A DNA stretch of 64,000 nucleotides, from the NCBI GenBank assembly GCA_947258545.1, contig CAMYJI010000001.1, positions 41,755 through 105,754 on the forward strand, read 5' to 3'. Below are positions 27,543-35,266 of the stretch, piece by piece. This stretch comes from an uncultured Ectothiorhodospiraceae bacterium. GTDB taxonomy: Bacteria; Pseudomonadota; Gammaproteobacteria; UBA9214. Every line of letters starts with the position of its first letter. Within the stretch, counting starts at the first letter, position 1. Position numbers and translations under genes: made by a program. The notes beneath the pieces are model-generated. The model worked only from the letters and a program-made list of their open reading frames with translations, did no database searches and was not told the origin of the DNA.

Positions 27543-28655
27543 ATGCCGCTGAACACCGCCGAGGAACTGATCGAGGACATCCGCGCCGGGCGCATGGTGA
27601 TCCTCATGGACGACGAGGACCGTGAGAACGAGGGTGACCTGGTGATGGCAGGGACCCACGTACGTCCCGAGGATATCAATTTCATGGCCAGCCACGGTCG
27701 CGGCTTGATCTGCCTGACCCTGACGCGCGACCGCTGTCGGCAACTGGACCTGCCCTTGATGGTGCAGGGCAACGTGTCGCTGCACTCGACCCATTTCACC
27801 CTTTCCATCGAGGCCGCGGAGGGCGTGACGACAGGAATCTCCGCGCATGACCGGGCACGTACCATCCAGGCCGCGGTCGGGCCGGAAGCCGGTCCCCGGG
27901 ATATCGTCCAGCCCGGGCACATCTTTCCGCTCATGGCCCAGCCGGGGGGTGTGCTGACACGCGCCGGACATACCGAGGCCGGCTGTGACCTGGCGCGCCT
28001 GGCGGGGCTGGAGCCGGCCGCCGTGATTGTCGAGATTCTCAAGGAAGACGGCAGCATGGCGCGGCGCCCGGACCTGGAGATCTATGCGCGGGAACATGGC
28101 CTCAAGATGGGCACCATCGAGGACCTGATCCGTTACCGGATCGAGAACGAGACCACCGTGGAGCGGGTTTCCGAATGCGAACTGGCGACGGAACACGGCC
28201 TGTTCGACCTGCATGCCTATCGCGATACCGTCGATGATGCCGTGCACCTGGCGCTGGTCAAGGGGGACATCGACCCGGACGAGCCGACCCTGGTCCGGGT
28301 GCACCTGGAGAACACCCTCATTGACCTGGTGGATGCACAGATGCAGGACCATCACTGGCCGCTGCGCAGTGCGCTGCAACGCATCTCCCAGGAGGGTAGG
28401 GGGGTTATCGTGATATTGCGCTGGGACAACGGCGCGGATGCCCTGATCCGCAGCATCAAGGCGTATCATATGCCGGACAGGCATCAACAGCCCAAGCCCA
28501 TGAAAGAACCGCAAGAGCTGCGCACCTTCGGTGTCGGCGCCCAGATCATCGCGGACCTGGGCGTGAAAAAGATGCGCGTACTGAGTGCGCCCAAGATCGT
28601 GCACGGTATCGCCGGTTTCGGGCTGGAGGTGGTTGAGTACGTGGACTGCGACTAG
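27543..28655 (+). CDS. ribB: DHBP synthase with degenerate GTP cyclohydrolase II domain (RibBX type)
   Basis: A 370-residue fusion. Residues 1-200 form an intact 3,4-dihydroxy-2-butanone 4-phosphate synthase with the acidic loop [10 protein letters not shown] (23-32), [11 protein letters not shown] and [13 protein letters not shown]. The C-terminal half aligns with GTP cyclohydrolase II but lacks the zinc-binding cysteine cluster (the GDxFGSxRCDCG segment is replaced by [20 protein letters not shown]). The first step from GTP therefore needs a separate RibA. Such RibBX proteins occur in other proteobacteria, where the dead domain supports the synthase. Spacing to ribE is 99 bases, without an RFN element. 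Confidence 0.93.
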   Translation: MPLNTAEELIEDIRAGRMVILMDDEDRENEGDLVMAGTHVRPEDINFMASHGRGLICLTLTRDRCRQLDLPLMVQGNVSLHSTHFTLSIEAAEGVTTGISAHDRARTIQAAVGPEAGPRDIVQPGHIFPLMAQPGGVLTRAGHTEAGCDLARLAGLEPAAVIVEILKEDGSMARRPDLEIYAREHGLKMGTIEDLIRYRIENETTVERVSECELATEHGLFDLHAYRDTVDDAVHLALVKGDIDPDEPTLVRVHLENTLIDLVDAQMQDHHWPLRSALQRISQEGRGVIVILRWDNGADALIRSIKAYHMPDRHQQPKPMKEPQELRTFGVGAQIIADLGVKKMRVLSAPKIVHGIAGFGLEVVEYVDCD

Positions 28656-28706
28656 GCAGGCCTTGCGAAATGACAACAGGATTCGACTGGACCGGGATAG
28701 CAATCA

Positions 28707-29183
28707 ATGACTGACATTACGGTAAAGGAAGGCGAACTGGTGCTGCGTGATGCGCGTATTGCGCTGCTGGTGTCGCGGTTTAACAGCTTTGTGGTTGAGA
28801 GTCTGCTGGGTGGTGCACTGGACGCGCTGAAACGGCACGGTGCCGATGAGCGCGACCTGCAAATCGTGAGGGTGCCGGGTGCCTACGAGATGCCGATTGC
28901 CGCGCAGCGCCTGGCGGCGAGCAAGCGCTTCGAAGCCATCATTGCGCTGGGCGCCGTGATTCGTGGCGGCACGCCGCATTTCGAATATGTTGCCGGGGAG
29001 TGCACCAAGGGGCTGTCCGCGGTTTCCCTGAAATACGATATACCGGTAGCCTTCGGTGTGCTGACGGTGGATACCATCGAGCAGGCGATCGAGCGGGCAG
29101 GCACCAAGGCAGGCAACAAGGGTGAAGAAGCGGCCCTGTCGGCGATCGAGATGATCAACCTGCTGCGGACTCTGGAAACCTGA
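28707..29183 (+). CDS. ribH: 6,7-dimethyl-8-ribityllumazine synthase
   Basis: A 158-residue lumazine synthase, the penultimate riboflavin enzyme, which forms 60-mer or pentameric shells. The substrate-binding segments [23 protein letters not shown] and [14 protein letters not shown], and the catalytic-histidine region, are complete. It lies 51 bases after ribB and 18 bases before nusB. Confidence 0.97.
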   Translation: MTDITVKEGELVLRDARIALLVSRFNSFVVESLLGGALDALKRHGADERDLQIVRVPGAYEMPIAAQRLAASKRFEAIIALGAVIRGGTPHFEYVAGECTKGLSAVSLKYDIPVAFGVLTVDTIEQAIERAGTKAGNKGEEAALSAIEMINLLRTLET

Positions 29184-29201
29184 GACCGCGGGTGCGGGAC
29201 A

Positions 29202-29657
29202 ATGAAATTTTCAGCACATGCACGTGCCCGCGCCCGGCGCTATGCGCTGCAGGCCCTCTACCAGTGGGACCTCTCCGGCACAGAGCTGGGCGAGATACGG
29301 CGTCAGTTCGCCGAGGACGAGGAATTCGCGCGCGCGGACGTGCCGTACTTCACCGAGCTGCTGAGCCAGGTGCCCGCGCAGCTCGATGTCATCGACACCA
29401 GTCTCGCCGAACACCTTGACCGAGCGATGGATCAGCTGGATCCGGTCGAGCGGGCCATCCTGCGCATTGCCGGCTATGAACTGCTGTTCCACGAGGAGAT
29501 CCCTTACCGCGTCATCATCAACGAGGCCGTAAACCTGACCAGGAAGTTCGGCGCCGAACAGGGGCATGCCTTCATCAACGGCGTGCTGGATCATGCGGCA
29601 CGCAAGATCAGGCCGGCGGAATGCGCCGGGAAGGGCGAGACGGTCACCGGCCGCTGA
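29202..29657 (+). CDS. nusB: Transcription antitermination factor NusB
   Basis: A 151-residue all-helical NusB with the N-terminal RARRYALQALYQWDLSG and the C-terminal NEAVNLTRKFG signatures. It binds boxA RNA together with NusE (S10) in rRNA antitermination. Placement between ribH and thiL is the standard gammaproteobacterial arrangement. Confidence 0.96.
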   Translation: MKFSAHARARARRYALQALYQWDLSGTELGEIRRQFAEDEEFARADVPYFTELLSQVPAQLDVIDTSLAEHLDRAMDQLDPVERAILRIAGYELLFHEEIPYRVIINEAVNLTRKFGAEQGHAFINGVLDHAARKIRPAECAGKGETVTGR

Positions 29658-29687
29658 TGCCTGCCGGCGTCCGGCTCATTCCAGCAC

Positions 29688-30662
29688 ATGGCCGAATCCG
29701 AATTCGATATCATTCAGTATTATTTCTCCGGACGCCAGCCGGGACGGACCGATGTCGTTGCCGGGATTGGTGATGATGCGGCACTGCTGAGTGTCGCGCC
29801 GGGGTCCGAGCTGGTGGTGTGCATGGATACCCTGGTTGCGGGTGTGCACTTCCCCGAGTCCGCCACAGCTGCCGCGATCGGCCACAAGGCACTGGCGGTG
29901 AACCTGAGTGACCTGGCTGCCATGGGTGCCGAACCGGCCTGGGCCACGCTGTCGCTGACCCTGCCGGTCAGTGATCCCGACTGGCTCAAGGCCTTTGCCG
30001 ATGCCTTCTTTGCGCTGGCCGACAACCACGGGGTGCAGCTGGTCGGGGGCGATACCACCCGCGGCCCGCTGGCGGTGACCGTACAGGCGCATGGCCTCGT
30101 TCCCGCCGGGCAGGCCCTGCGGCGTCGCGGGGCGCGGCCGGGTGACCGGGTCTACGTGACCGGGACCCTCGGTGATGCCGGGCTTGCCCTGCACGAGGGG
30201 GTATCGGTGTCTCCCGGTCTGCAGGCGTGTCTCGATTTTCCGCAACCCCGCATCGATGCGGGTGTGGCATTGCGTGGCCAGGCCAGTGCCGCGATCGATA
30301 TCTCGGATGGCCTGCTGGCCGATCTGGGTCACTTGCTGGAATACGACGGGCTGGGGGCCACACTGCAGGTCGATGTCCTGCCGCGCTCGGAGGAGTTCCG
30401 GGCCGGGCTGCAATCCTTGGGTGCCGCGGGTGAGGCATTGTTTTATGAGCTGCCGCTGGCCGCCGGTGATGATTATGAACTGTGCTTCACAGTTCCGGAG
30501 GAACGCTGCAGTGAGGTGGAACGGCGTCTTGCGGAGATTGACTGTGCCTGTACGGTGATCGGCGTAATCGAAAAGCTGCCGGGAATCCGCTGCAATCGCA
30601 GCAGCGGCGAACCCTACCACCCGGTATTATCGGGTTACCAGCATTTCAACGAGGCGGGTTAG
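29688..30662 (+). CDS. thiL: Thiamine-monophosphate kinase
   Basis: A 324-residue ThiL of the PurM/HypE superfamily, phosphorylating ThMP to ThDP. Conserved parts are EFDIIQYYF, GIGDDAALL, MDTLVAGVHF and DISDGLLADLGH. The TAG stop (30660-30662) is the outermost part of the left inverted repeat of the element that follows, so the last codons border on inserted DNA; the C-terminus (SGYQHFNEAG) still looks normal. Confidence 0.95.
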   Translation: MAESEFDIIQYYFSGRQPGRTDVVAGIGDDAALLSVAPGSELVVCMDTLVAGVHFPESATAAAIGHKALAVNLSDLAAMGAEPAWATLSLTLPVSDPDWLKAFADAFFALADNHGVQLVGGDTTRGPLAVTVQAHGLVPAGQALRRRGARPGDRVYVTGTLGDAGLALHEGVSVSPGLQACLDFPQPRIDAGVALRGQASAAIDISDGLLADLGHLLEYDGLGATLQVDVLPRSEEFRAGLQSLGAAGEALFYELPLAAGDDYELCFTVPEERCSEVERRLAEIDCACTVIGVIEKLPGIRCNRSSGEPYHPVLSGYQHFNEAG

Positions 30663-31164
30663 CCCGCATTTCTCACCGGACGGCGGTAGAGTCACGTTAA
30701 GATACTGAGTATTGAAATAGAGTGCAGATAAAGAACAAGATAGAGTGTTATTGGGCATTGCCTATCCCGGCCCTGGCTGATTCTCGCGTGCCCGGACTTG
30801 CGATGTACAGGGATGTACAAGTGCCGCGGGAGGCAGGATGCCGGGAGCGGCCGCTTCACTCAAGTGGTAGCTACGGCTGCATCGCTTCGAGGGGCGGAAG
30901 AGGGGCCCCGCTGCGCAGCGGTGGGGATCTGACCCCCGGTGAAGCGATGACCCGCGGTGGCAGTCGAAGCGATATCCTGCCCGCCGGCGGTCGCATCCCC
31001 GGCTACGCCGGGGCCCCTGCTCTGCGCCTCGAGCGGGTCCTTCGCTCCAGCACGGCGCCCGGACACACGATCCCTGCGCCGATGTACAGGGATGTAGAAG
31101 TGTCGCGGGAGGCAGGAGGCCGGGAGCGACCAGCATCCGGGATTCCGGTGAGAAATGCGGGCTA
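30660..31164. mobile_element. 0.5-kb non-coding element with perfect 21-bp inverted ends
   Basis: The left end (30660-30680, TAGCCCGCATTTCTCACCGGA) and right end (31144-31164) are perfect inverted repeats of 21 bases. Between them are two direct copies of a 48-base unit (30802-30849 and 31081-31128; 45 of 48 identical, both starting GATGTACAGGGATGTA) and several GC-rich palindromes. An open frame across the region is only repeat sequence. The layout is that of a non-autonomous, MITE-like element or a cluster of dispersed repeats. The left end supplies the thiL stop codon and the right end finishes three bases before the pgpA start, over its ribosome binding site. No transposase is present. 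Confidence 0.6.
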
Positions 31165-31167
31165 GTC

Positions 31168-31644
31168 ATGTCTGACAAGCTACCCCCGCGCTTGTTGCTG
31201 GATCCCGCGGGTTTCCTGGCACTGGGTTTTGGCAGCGGGTTCGTCCCGGTGGGCCCGGGCACGGCCGGGACGCTGGCGGCCGTGCCGCTCTATCTGTTAC
31301 TGCAGCCCCTGCACCCGGGACTCTACATTGGGCTCGTTTGCCTGCTGTTCCTGGTGGGTATACCGATCTGTTCCCGCGTGACCCACCTGCTGGATGTGCA
31401 TGACCACCCTGGCATCGTCTGGGACGAGATCGTCGGCTACCTGGTGACGATGGCGTTCGCCCCGGCGGGGTGGGTCTGGGTGGTGACCGGCTTTGTCCTG
31501 TTCAGGATCTTTGATATCGCCAAGCCCTGGCCCATCCGCTGGTGTGACCGGCAGGTGAGCGGCGGGTTCGGGATCATGCTCGACGACCTGCTGGCCGGCG
31601 TGTTCGCTGCTGTCGTGTTGCAGCTGCTGATTTACTTCAGTTGA
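31168..31644 (+). CDS. pgpA: Phosphatidylglycerophosphatase A
   Basis: A 158-residue membrane enzyme that dephosphorylates phosphatidylglycerol phosphate. Catalytic-type motifs include GFGSGFVPVGPGTAGTL at the N-terminus, VHDHPGIVWDEIVG and the RIFDIAKPWPIRW segment; four hydrophobic helices are predicted. thiL-pgpA is a conserved pair, here pushed apart by 505 bases of repeat DNA. Confidence 0.95.
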   Translation: MSDKLPPRLLLDPAGFLALGFGSGFVPVGPGTAGTLAAVPLYLLLQPLHPGLYIGLVCLLFLVGIPICSRVTHLLDVHDHPGIVWDEIVGYLVTMAFAPAGWVWVVTGFVLFRIFDIAKPWPIRWCDRQVSGGFGIMLDDLLAGVFAAVVLQLLIYFS

Positions 31645-32138
31645 AAAGGGGCCAATAACTTTTTTGTTTGTTGTTTTTTCAGGCAGACCAGGACGTCTTA
31701 ATCGGATCGATGTGTCAAGTTGCATTCTGTTAGTGCAGTGCCGATCACATTGCCAGATCGTAATCCCGCCAAGATAATCGAATTATTTATTTGCACGGCC
31801 CCCGCCAATGGTTGCCGTTTGGGGTGCACTTCCGCCATGCACAGCGAAATCCTCTATACCCTGCTCGTCATCGCGCCATGGGCACTGGTGCTGGAGGCCG
31901 TACTTTTTTCTCGCCAACAGCGGATAGACAAGACGTTAAACGATTCTGGATGTAGCCGGAATGGTGGCGATAACGGGGTCTGAAATACCCGTGAAAAGAT
32001 TGAGCCTTGGCTGAAGTTTGTCTCATCTAGTTCTTGCGTTTTTCAACAGTATCGGCCGGAAACGGTCATTTTCGTGCAGGAGAAAACCCGGTGCATGCAA
32101 TGCATCTTTAAGACAGACCGGAAGGAATAAAATGGAAG
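31645..32138. other. Non-coding stretch after pgpA
   Basis: No confident gene. A 48-codon frame at 31837-31983 (ATG start, one hydrophobic helix ILYTLLVIAPWALVLEAVLF) could encode a tiny membrane peptide but has only a weak ribosome binding site and no recognised family. The rest shows no clear repeat. A T-rich patch (31659-31680) follows the pgpA stop but has no stem. Confidence 0.4.
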
Positions 32139-32179
32139 CCGTGAAGGTGTGGACTCGCGTCTTGTCCACACCTTCACGG
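32139..32179 (-). terminator. Strong terminator of the solute-binding-protein gene
   Basis: A perfect 16-bp stem (32139-32154 with 32164-32179; CCGTGAAGGTGTGGAC and its complement) closes a 9-base loop. Read on the minus strand it lies 26 bases after the stop at 32206 and runs into a T-rich tail (TTCCATTTTATT). Confidence 0.85.
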
Positions 32180-32205
32180 GATTCAGGCAGATTTTCTGAT
32201 GATGG

Positions 32206-33513
32206 CTAGGGCAGCGGAATGGTTGTATTCAGCTCGTCCTCTGTTGCCGGGATGAATCCCGCGCGCTCAAGGATCACCTGGGCTTCGGGAGACTTCAGGA
32301 ACTCCAGGAAGTCGCGTGCCGCCCGGTTGTTCTTTTCGTTTGCCGTGTCGACCTTCGCCGCCAGGTAGTTCACGTCGTCGCTACGGTTCAGCGCCTTGTC
32401 GTCCGGGCCGGCATCGTCGCTGATACGTATGGCAACGATATCAGGGTTATCCCTGCGGAACTGCTGGAATTCGACTTCGGTTCCCCAAACAGGGCCAACA
32501 GTCAATCGTGGTTCCGACAAGCCGTCATTGATGTTGGCTGGTGTCTCCAGATGGTGGACAGACGTCACAAAGGTTGTGGCGTCAAGGGGATCGATATAGT
32601 CGCCCAGGTCGAATCGCTTCAGGTAGTAGACGATCTTGCGCAGACTCAGGTCGGACTCGCCGTCAAAAAATTCGCCCATCCCGGCCTCGTTATCGGGCTG
32701 GGGAGGGCGCACATCGTTGACCCCGACATCACACACAGGGTGTCCGGGGCAGCCATATACCGCATGACTGGCATTCGTATACATGCGCCAGATGTGGCGT
32801 TCGATGCCCTGTGTCTTGATATCCGGTTCCGAGATCCAGACAAGACCGGAGGCAAACAACCGGTACAGCCCCACTGCGGTGAGTTCTCCATCTGGATTGA
32901 ATCCGGGCTTGCCGTCATCGATTGTATCAGCAATGATGCTGTCATCCTCTGCAATCGCCTGGAGGTCCGGTACCTGACTCACATGAGCCATTACCGCCAG
33001 CTGGTTGTGGGTGTAGGTAAAAAACTCGTCCACGAGACCTTCTGCGCCCAGGGTATTCATATGTCCCCTTGCTACCGTCGTGTAGACGTCGGGCAACTGC
33101 AGCATCTTGAAGCCCACGCCGGGTGCATCTGTTACCTCCATAACCCACGTCGCTGGATCATTCGGATCGACCTTCACCAGTTCCTGGACATTGGGAAAGT
33201 CTGCTGCCCGCCATTCGGCTCCGCTCTGGATAATCCACTGCAACTCCTGTCCCGGCGGAATGGTGACATAGTAGATTTCCTCGTACTTGGGGTGCTGCTT
33301 CTTGAATTCCGCGATCAGGTTGTCCATGACAACGAACTGGTTCCCTGCCATGAAAAGACGCAACTGCGCACTCACAGGATCGCCGTGAAACTGGGTGATG
33401 ATTTCTGTCTCTACCTTCTCCTGCACCCAGAGAGCCTCTGTAGCAGTACTCGCAAGCAGTGATAATCCGATGGCAGCCGTCGCGGAAGCCTTTAATTTGT
33501 TTTTTATGTACAT
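32206..33513 (-). CDS. Orphan extracellular solute-binding protein
   Basis: A 435-residue exported protein. Residues 1-27 are a signal peptide (ends TATEA). The mature part has a periplasmic binding protein fold of the ModA/type II kind: an early LFMAGNQFVVMDNLIAEFKKQHP strand-helix, a hinge, and the common ending RAARDFLEFLKSPEAQVILERAGFIPA. Two cysteines (YGCPGHPVC, near 255-262) could form a disulfide. No permease or ATPase gene is adjacent, so it is either an orphan receptor or serves a transporter elsewhere. The ligand is unknown. A good GGAGGAG ribosome binding site precedes ATG 33513. It has its own strong terminator and forms a single-gene unit. Confidence 0.75.
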   Translation of the reverse strand: MYIKNKLKASATAAIGLSLLASTATEALWVQEKVETEIITQFHGDPVSAQLRLFMAGNQFVVMDNLIAEFKKQHPKYEEIYYVTIPPGQELQWIIQSGAEWRAADFPNVQELVKVDPNDPATWVMEVTDAPGVGFKMLQLPDVYTTVARGHMNTLGAEGLVDEFFTYTHNQLAVMAHVSQVPDLQAIAEDDSIIADTIDDGKPGFNPDGELTAVGLYRLFASGLVWISEPDIKTQGIERHIWRMYTNASHAVYGCPGHPVCDVGVNDVRPPQPDNEAGMGEFFDGESDLSLRKIVYYLKRFDLGDYIDPLDATTFVTSVHHLETPANINDGLSEPRLTVGPVWGTEVEFQQFRRDNPDIVAIRISDDAGPDDKALNRSDDVNYLAAKVDTANEKNNRAARDFLEFLKSPEAQVILERAGFIPATEDELNTTIPLP

Positions 33514-33882
33514 ATCTCCTCCAGTGTTTATTCAGATGTGTTTTATTGCCTTTGTACTATCAGTAATTGCTTCCATGCCTCAGGCAATCATAGTCAATAT
33601 TTTTCTATTATGTAAATTGGTCAGAAAATTCATTAAAAATCATGAAATCAGGGAAGTCAAATAATGGGGGCGGATACACTGCTGTACCACTTATTTCGTA
33701 TTAGTTCTGTGTTAGTACCTGAGCATACAGTTTTAAAGCGAAAGTAAATGGGCCGGGGACATGAGCTATGTCTGCTATATCAGATATAGAATTCCCTCTC
33801 CCATGAATGGGAGAGGGTAGGGTGAATTACGGGCACGGCAGCATTGTGAATGCTCATTCCGTATCTGATATCGTGTATCGAT
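33514..33882. other. AT-rich non-coding stretch with a REP-like palindrome
   Basis: This gap holds the promoter side of the solute-binding-protein gene (AT-rich 33530-33660), a word GGGGGCGGATACACTG at 33666-33681, and at 33794-33817 a perfect 11-bp palindrome CCCTCTCCCAT/ATGGGAGAGGG. The palindrome belongs to a repeat type widely dispersed in bacterial intergenic regions and may also end transcription of the cytochrome gene. No gene is seen. Confidence 0.55.
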
Positions 33883-34518
33883 CTAGCCGATCTTTTTCCC
33901 GGTGATCATGGCCTTAACAAGATGCTCATTATGCCTGCGACCAGAAACAATCACGCCGGCAATATGAAGAAAAATAAGAAGCAACATAAAATTTGATGAG
34001 ACTTCATGAATTTCCTCCCAGAATTCTTCATCTTCACCATGTCCATTTTCATTATTCTCGTTGTTATCAATATCATCACTGTCGTCATCTGCATAGGCAG
34101 GGCTAGTAATGGTTAATGCAGGGGTTTCACCTGCCAGTGGCCCGAGTCCCTCTTCAATGGCATACACCTTGAGTCCACTCACCGAAACAATGAAAAGACA
34201 AACCAACATGGCGATTACCATCCAGCCGCCTGCCGGATTATGACCAACATAGTGTTTCGGTTTTCCAGCCACCAGGCCTTTCAGGTATTGAATAACAGTC
34301 CCTGGTGAGTACACAAAATTACTGAAACGGGCGTAACGGCTGCCAATCAATCCCCATAAGACACGAAATGCTATAAGCCCCAGCACAACATATCCGGAAT
34401 AAATGTGTAAACTGCTTTCTTCATCACCGCTCAGGTAGGCAACGGTGAAAGCAAGTACCAGGCTCCAGTGAAAAATCCTGACCAATGGATCCCAAACGCG
34501 AATTTCGTTATTCATCAT
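33883..34518 (-). CDS. Cytochrome b561-type membrane protein with acidic loop
   Basis: A 211-residue di-haem-type cytochrome b (PF01292-like). Four transmembrane helices lie at about 17-35, 40-65, 100-120 and 175-195. Candidate haem ligands are His in RIFHWSLV, in SLHIYSGYV and in LIFLHIAGVI. Between helices three and four is an unusual acidic, Asn-rich insert (DDDSDDIDNNENNENGHGEDEE). ATG 34518 was chosen as start (MMNNEIRVWDP is the family beginning); an upstream TTG extension to 34584 adds residues not typical of the family. Such proteins pass electrons between quinones and periplasmic c-type partners; no partner gene is adjacent. It diverges from a LuxR-type regulator. Confidence 0.85.
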   Translation of the reverse strand: MMNNEIRVWDPLVRIFHWSLVLAFTVAYLSGDEESSLHIYSGYVVLGLIAFRVLWGLIGSRYARFSNFVYSPGTVIQYLKGLVAGKPKHYVGHNPAGGWMVIAMLVCLFIVSVSGLKVYAIEEGLGPLAGETPALTITSPAYADDDSDDIDNNENNENGHGEDEEFWEEIHEVSSNFMLLLIFLHIAGVIVSGRRHNEHLVKAMITGKKIG

Positions 34519-34649
34519 AATGCCATCGTCAAATTCAACATAAGGATTAATTATGTGTATTTCGTGCAATAAATCATCGGGCAAATGCCATAAGCAGTAT
34601 CGTATGGGACATATGTCCTATATCATAAGGCATTGTTTTTGAAGAGTAC

Positions 34650-35159
34650 ATGATTGTGTACAGCACCCTGAGCAAAGAAAACATATTGATTCTTATATTT
34701 ACCATCGTGGTTGTCGCGAGTGGCGCCGACCTTGTGGCGGATCTTTCCCATGGTGCGGATACCGAGCACATCGTTAAGGAAGCGATCGTCGTCAGTATTT
34801 CGACTATTGCGATTGCCTGGCTTCTGTGGGGACTACATCGGCAACGGCTTGAGATCAGGTCTCTTCAGCGTGAGCTTGATACAGCCAGCAGCCCTCAAAC
34901 ACCTCCAAAAAAATATGTTCTTGAAGCGCGCGAGAAACTGGGTAACGTTGTCACGCAGCAATTTGCAGAGTGGATGCTAACTGGCAGCGAGATTGAGGTT
35001 GGCTGGTTGCTATTAAAAGGCCTCAGCCTGAAAGAGATTGCAATAGTAAGAAACACCCAGGAAAAGACTGTCCGTCAGCAGGCCTCAGCAATCTATAAAA
35101 AAGCGAATGTCAGTGGTCGACATGCGTTTTCGGCATGGTTTATTGAGGATATTCTTTGA
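34650..35159 (+). CDS. Membrane-anchored LuxR-type HTH regulator
   Basis: A 169-residue protein with two N-terminal transmembrane helices (about 11-28 and 44-62), a short coiled linker (about 63-85) and a C-terminal LuxR/GerE-like HTH (about 108-169: LTGSEIEVGWLLLKGLSLKEIA followed by TVRQQASAIYKKANV). The periplasmic loop between helices is only about 15 residues, so the signal may be sensed in or at the membrane. There is no receiver domain. It faces the cytochrome b gene across about 130 bases, which suggests that it controls that gene; this is inference. Confidence 0.8.
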   Translation: MIVYSTLSKENILILIFTIVVVASGADLVADLSHGADTEHIVKEAIVVSISTIAIAWLLWGLHRQRLEIRSLQRELDTASSPQTPPKKYVLEAREKLGNVVTQQFAEWMLTGSEIEVGWLLLKGLSLKEIAIVRNTQEKTVRQQASAIYKKANVSGRHAFSAWFIEDIL

Positions 35160-35177
35160 ATATTGTTACTCAAAAAC

Positions 35178-35225
35178 GGGGCCGGATACCTTATTCAGCA
35201 ACTAGGCATATAATGTATCCGACCC
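35178..35225. repeat. Imperfect inverted repeat, possible repeat remnant
   Basis: GGGGCCGGATAC (35178-35189) is mirrored by GTATCCGACCC (35215-35225). A similar word occurs at 33666. Sequences of this GGGKCGGATAC kind often border old transposable or REP-like elements. It overlaps no gene and lies just beyond the aldolase stop and the LuxR-type stop. Confidence 0.4.
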
Positions 35226-35266
35226 ATTTATTCAAAATATGTTTTTCGACTTCTACGTGGGTAATG

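Noticed and set aside
27522..28703. A 393-codon open frame opposite ribB
   Set aside because: Mirror of RibB; the same pattern is seen against most long genes of the window.
30722..31165. A 147-codon open frame in the thiL-pgpA gap
   Set aside because: It lies fully inside the inverted-repeat element and translates the two 48-base repeat copies; no protein-like pattern.
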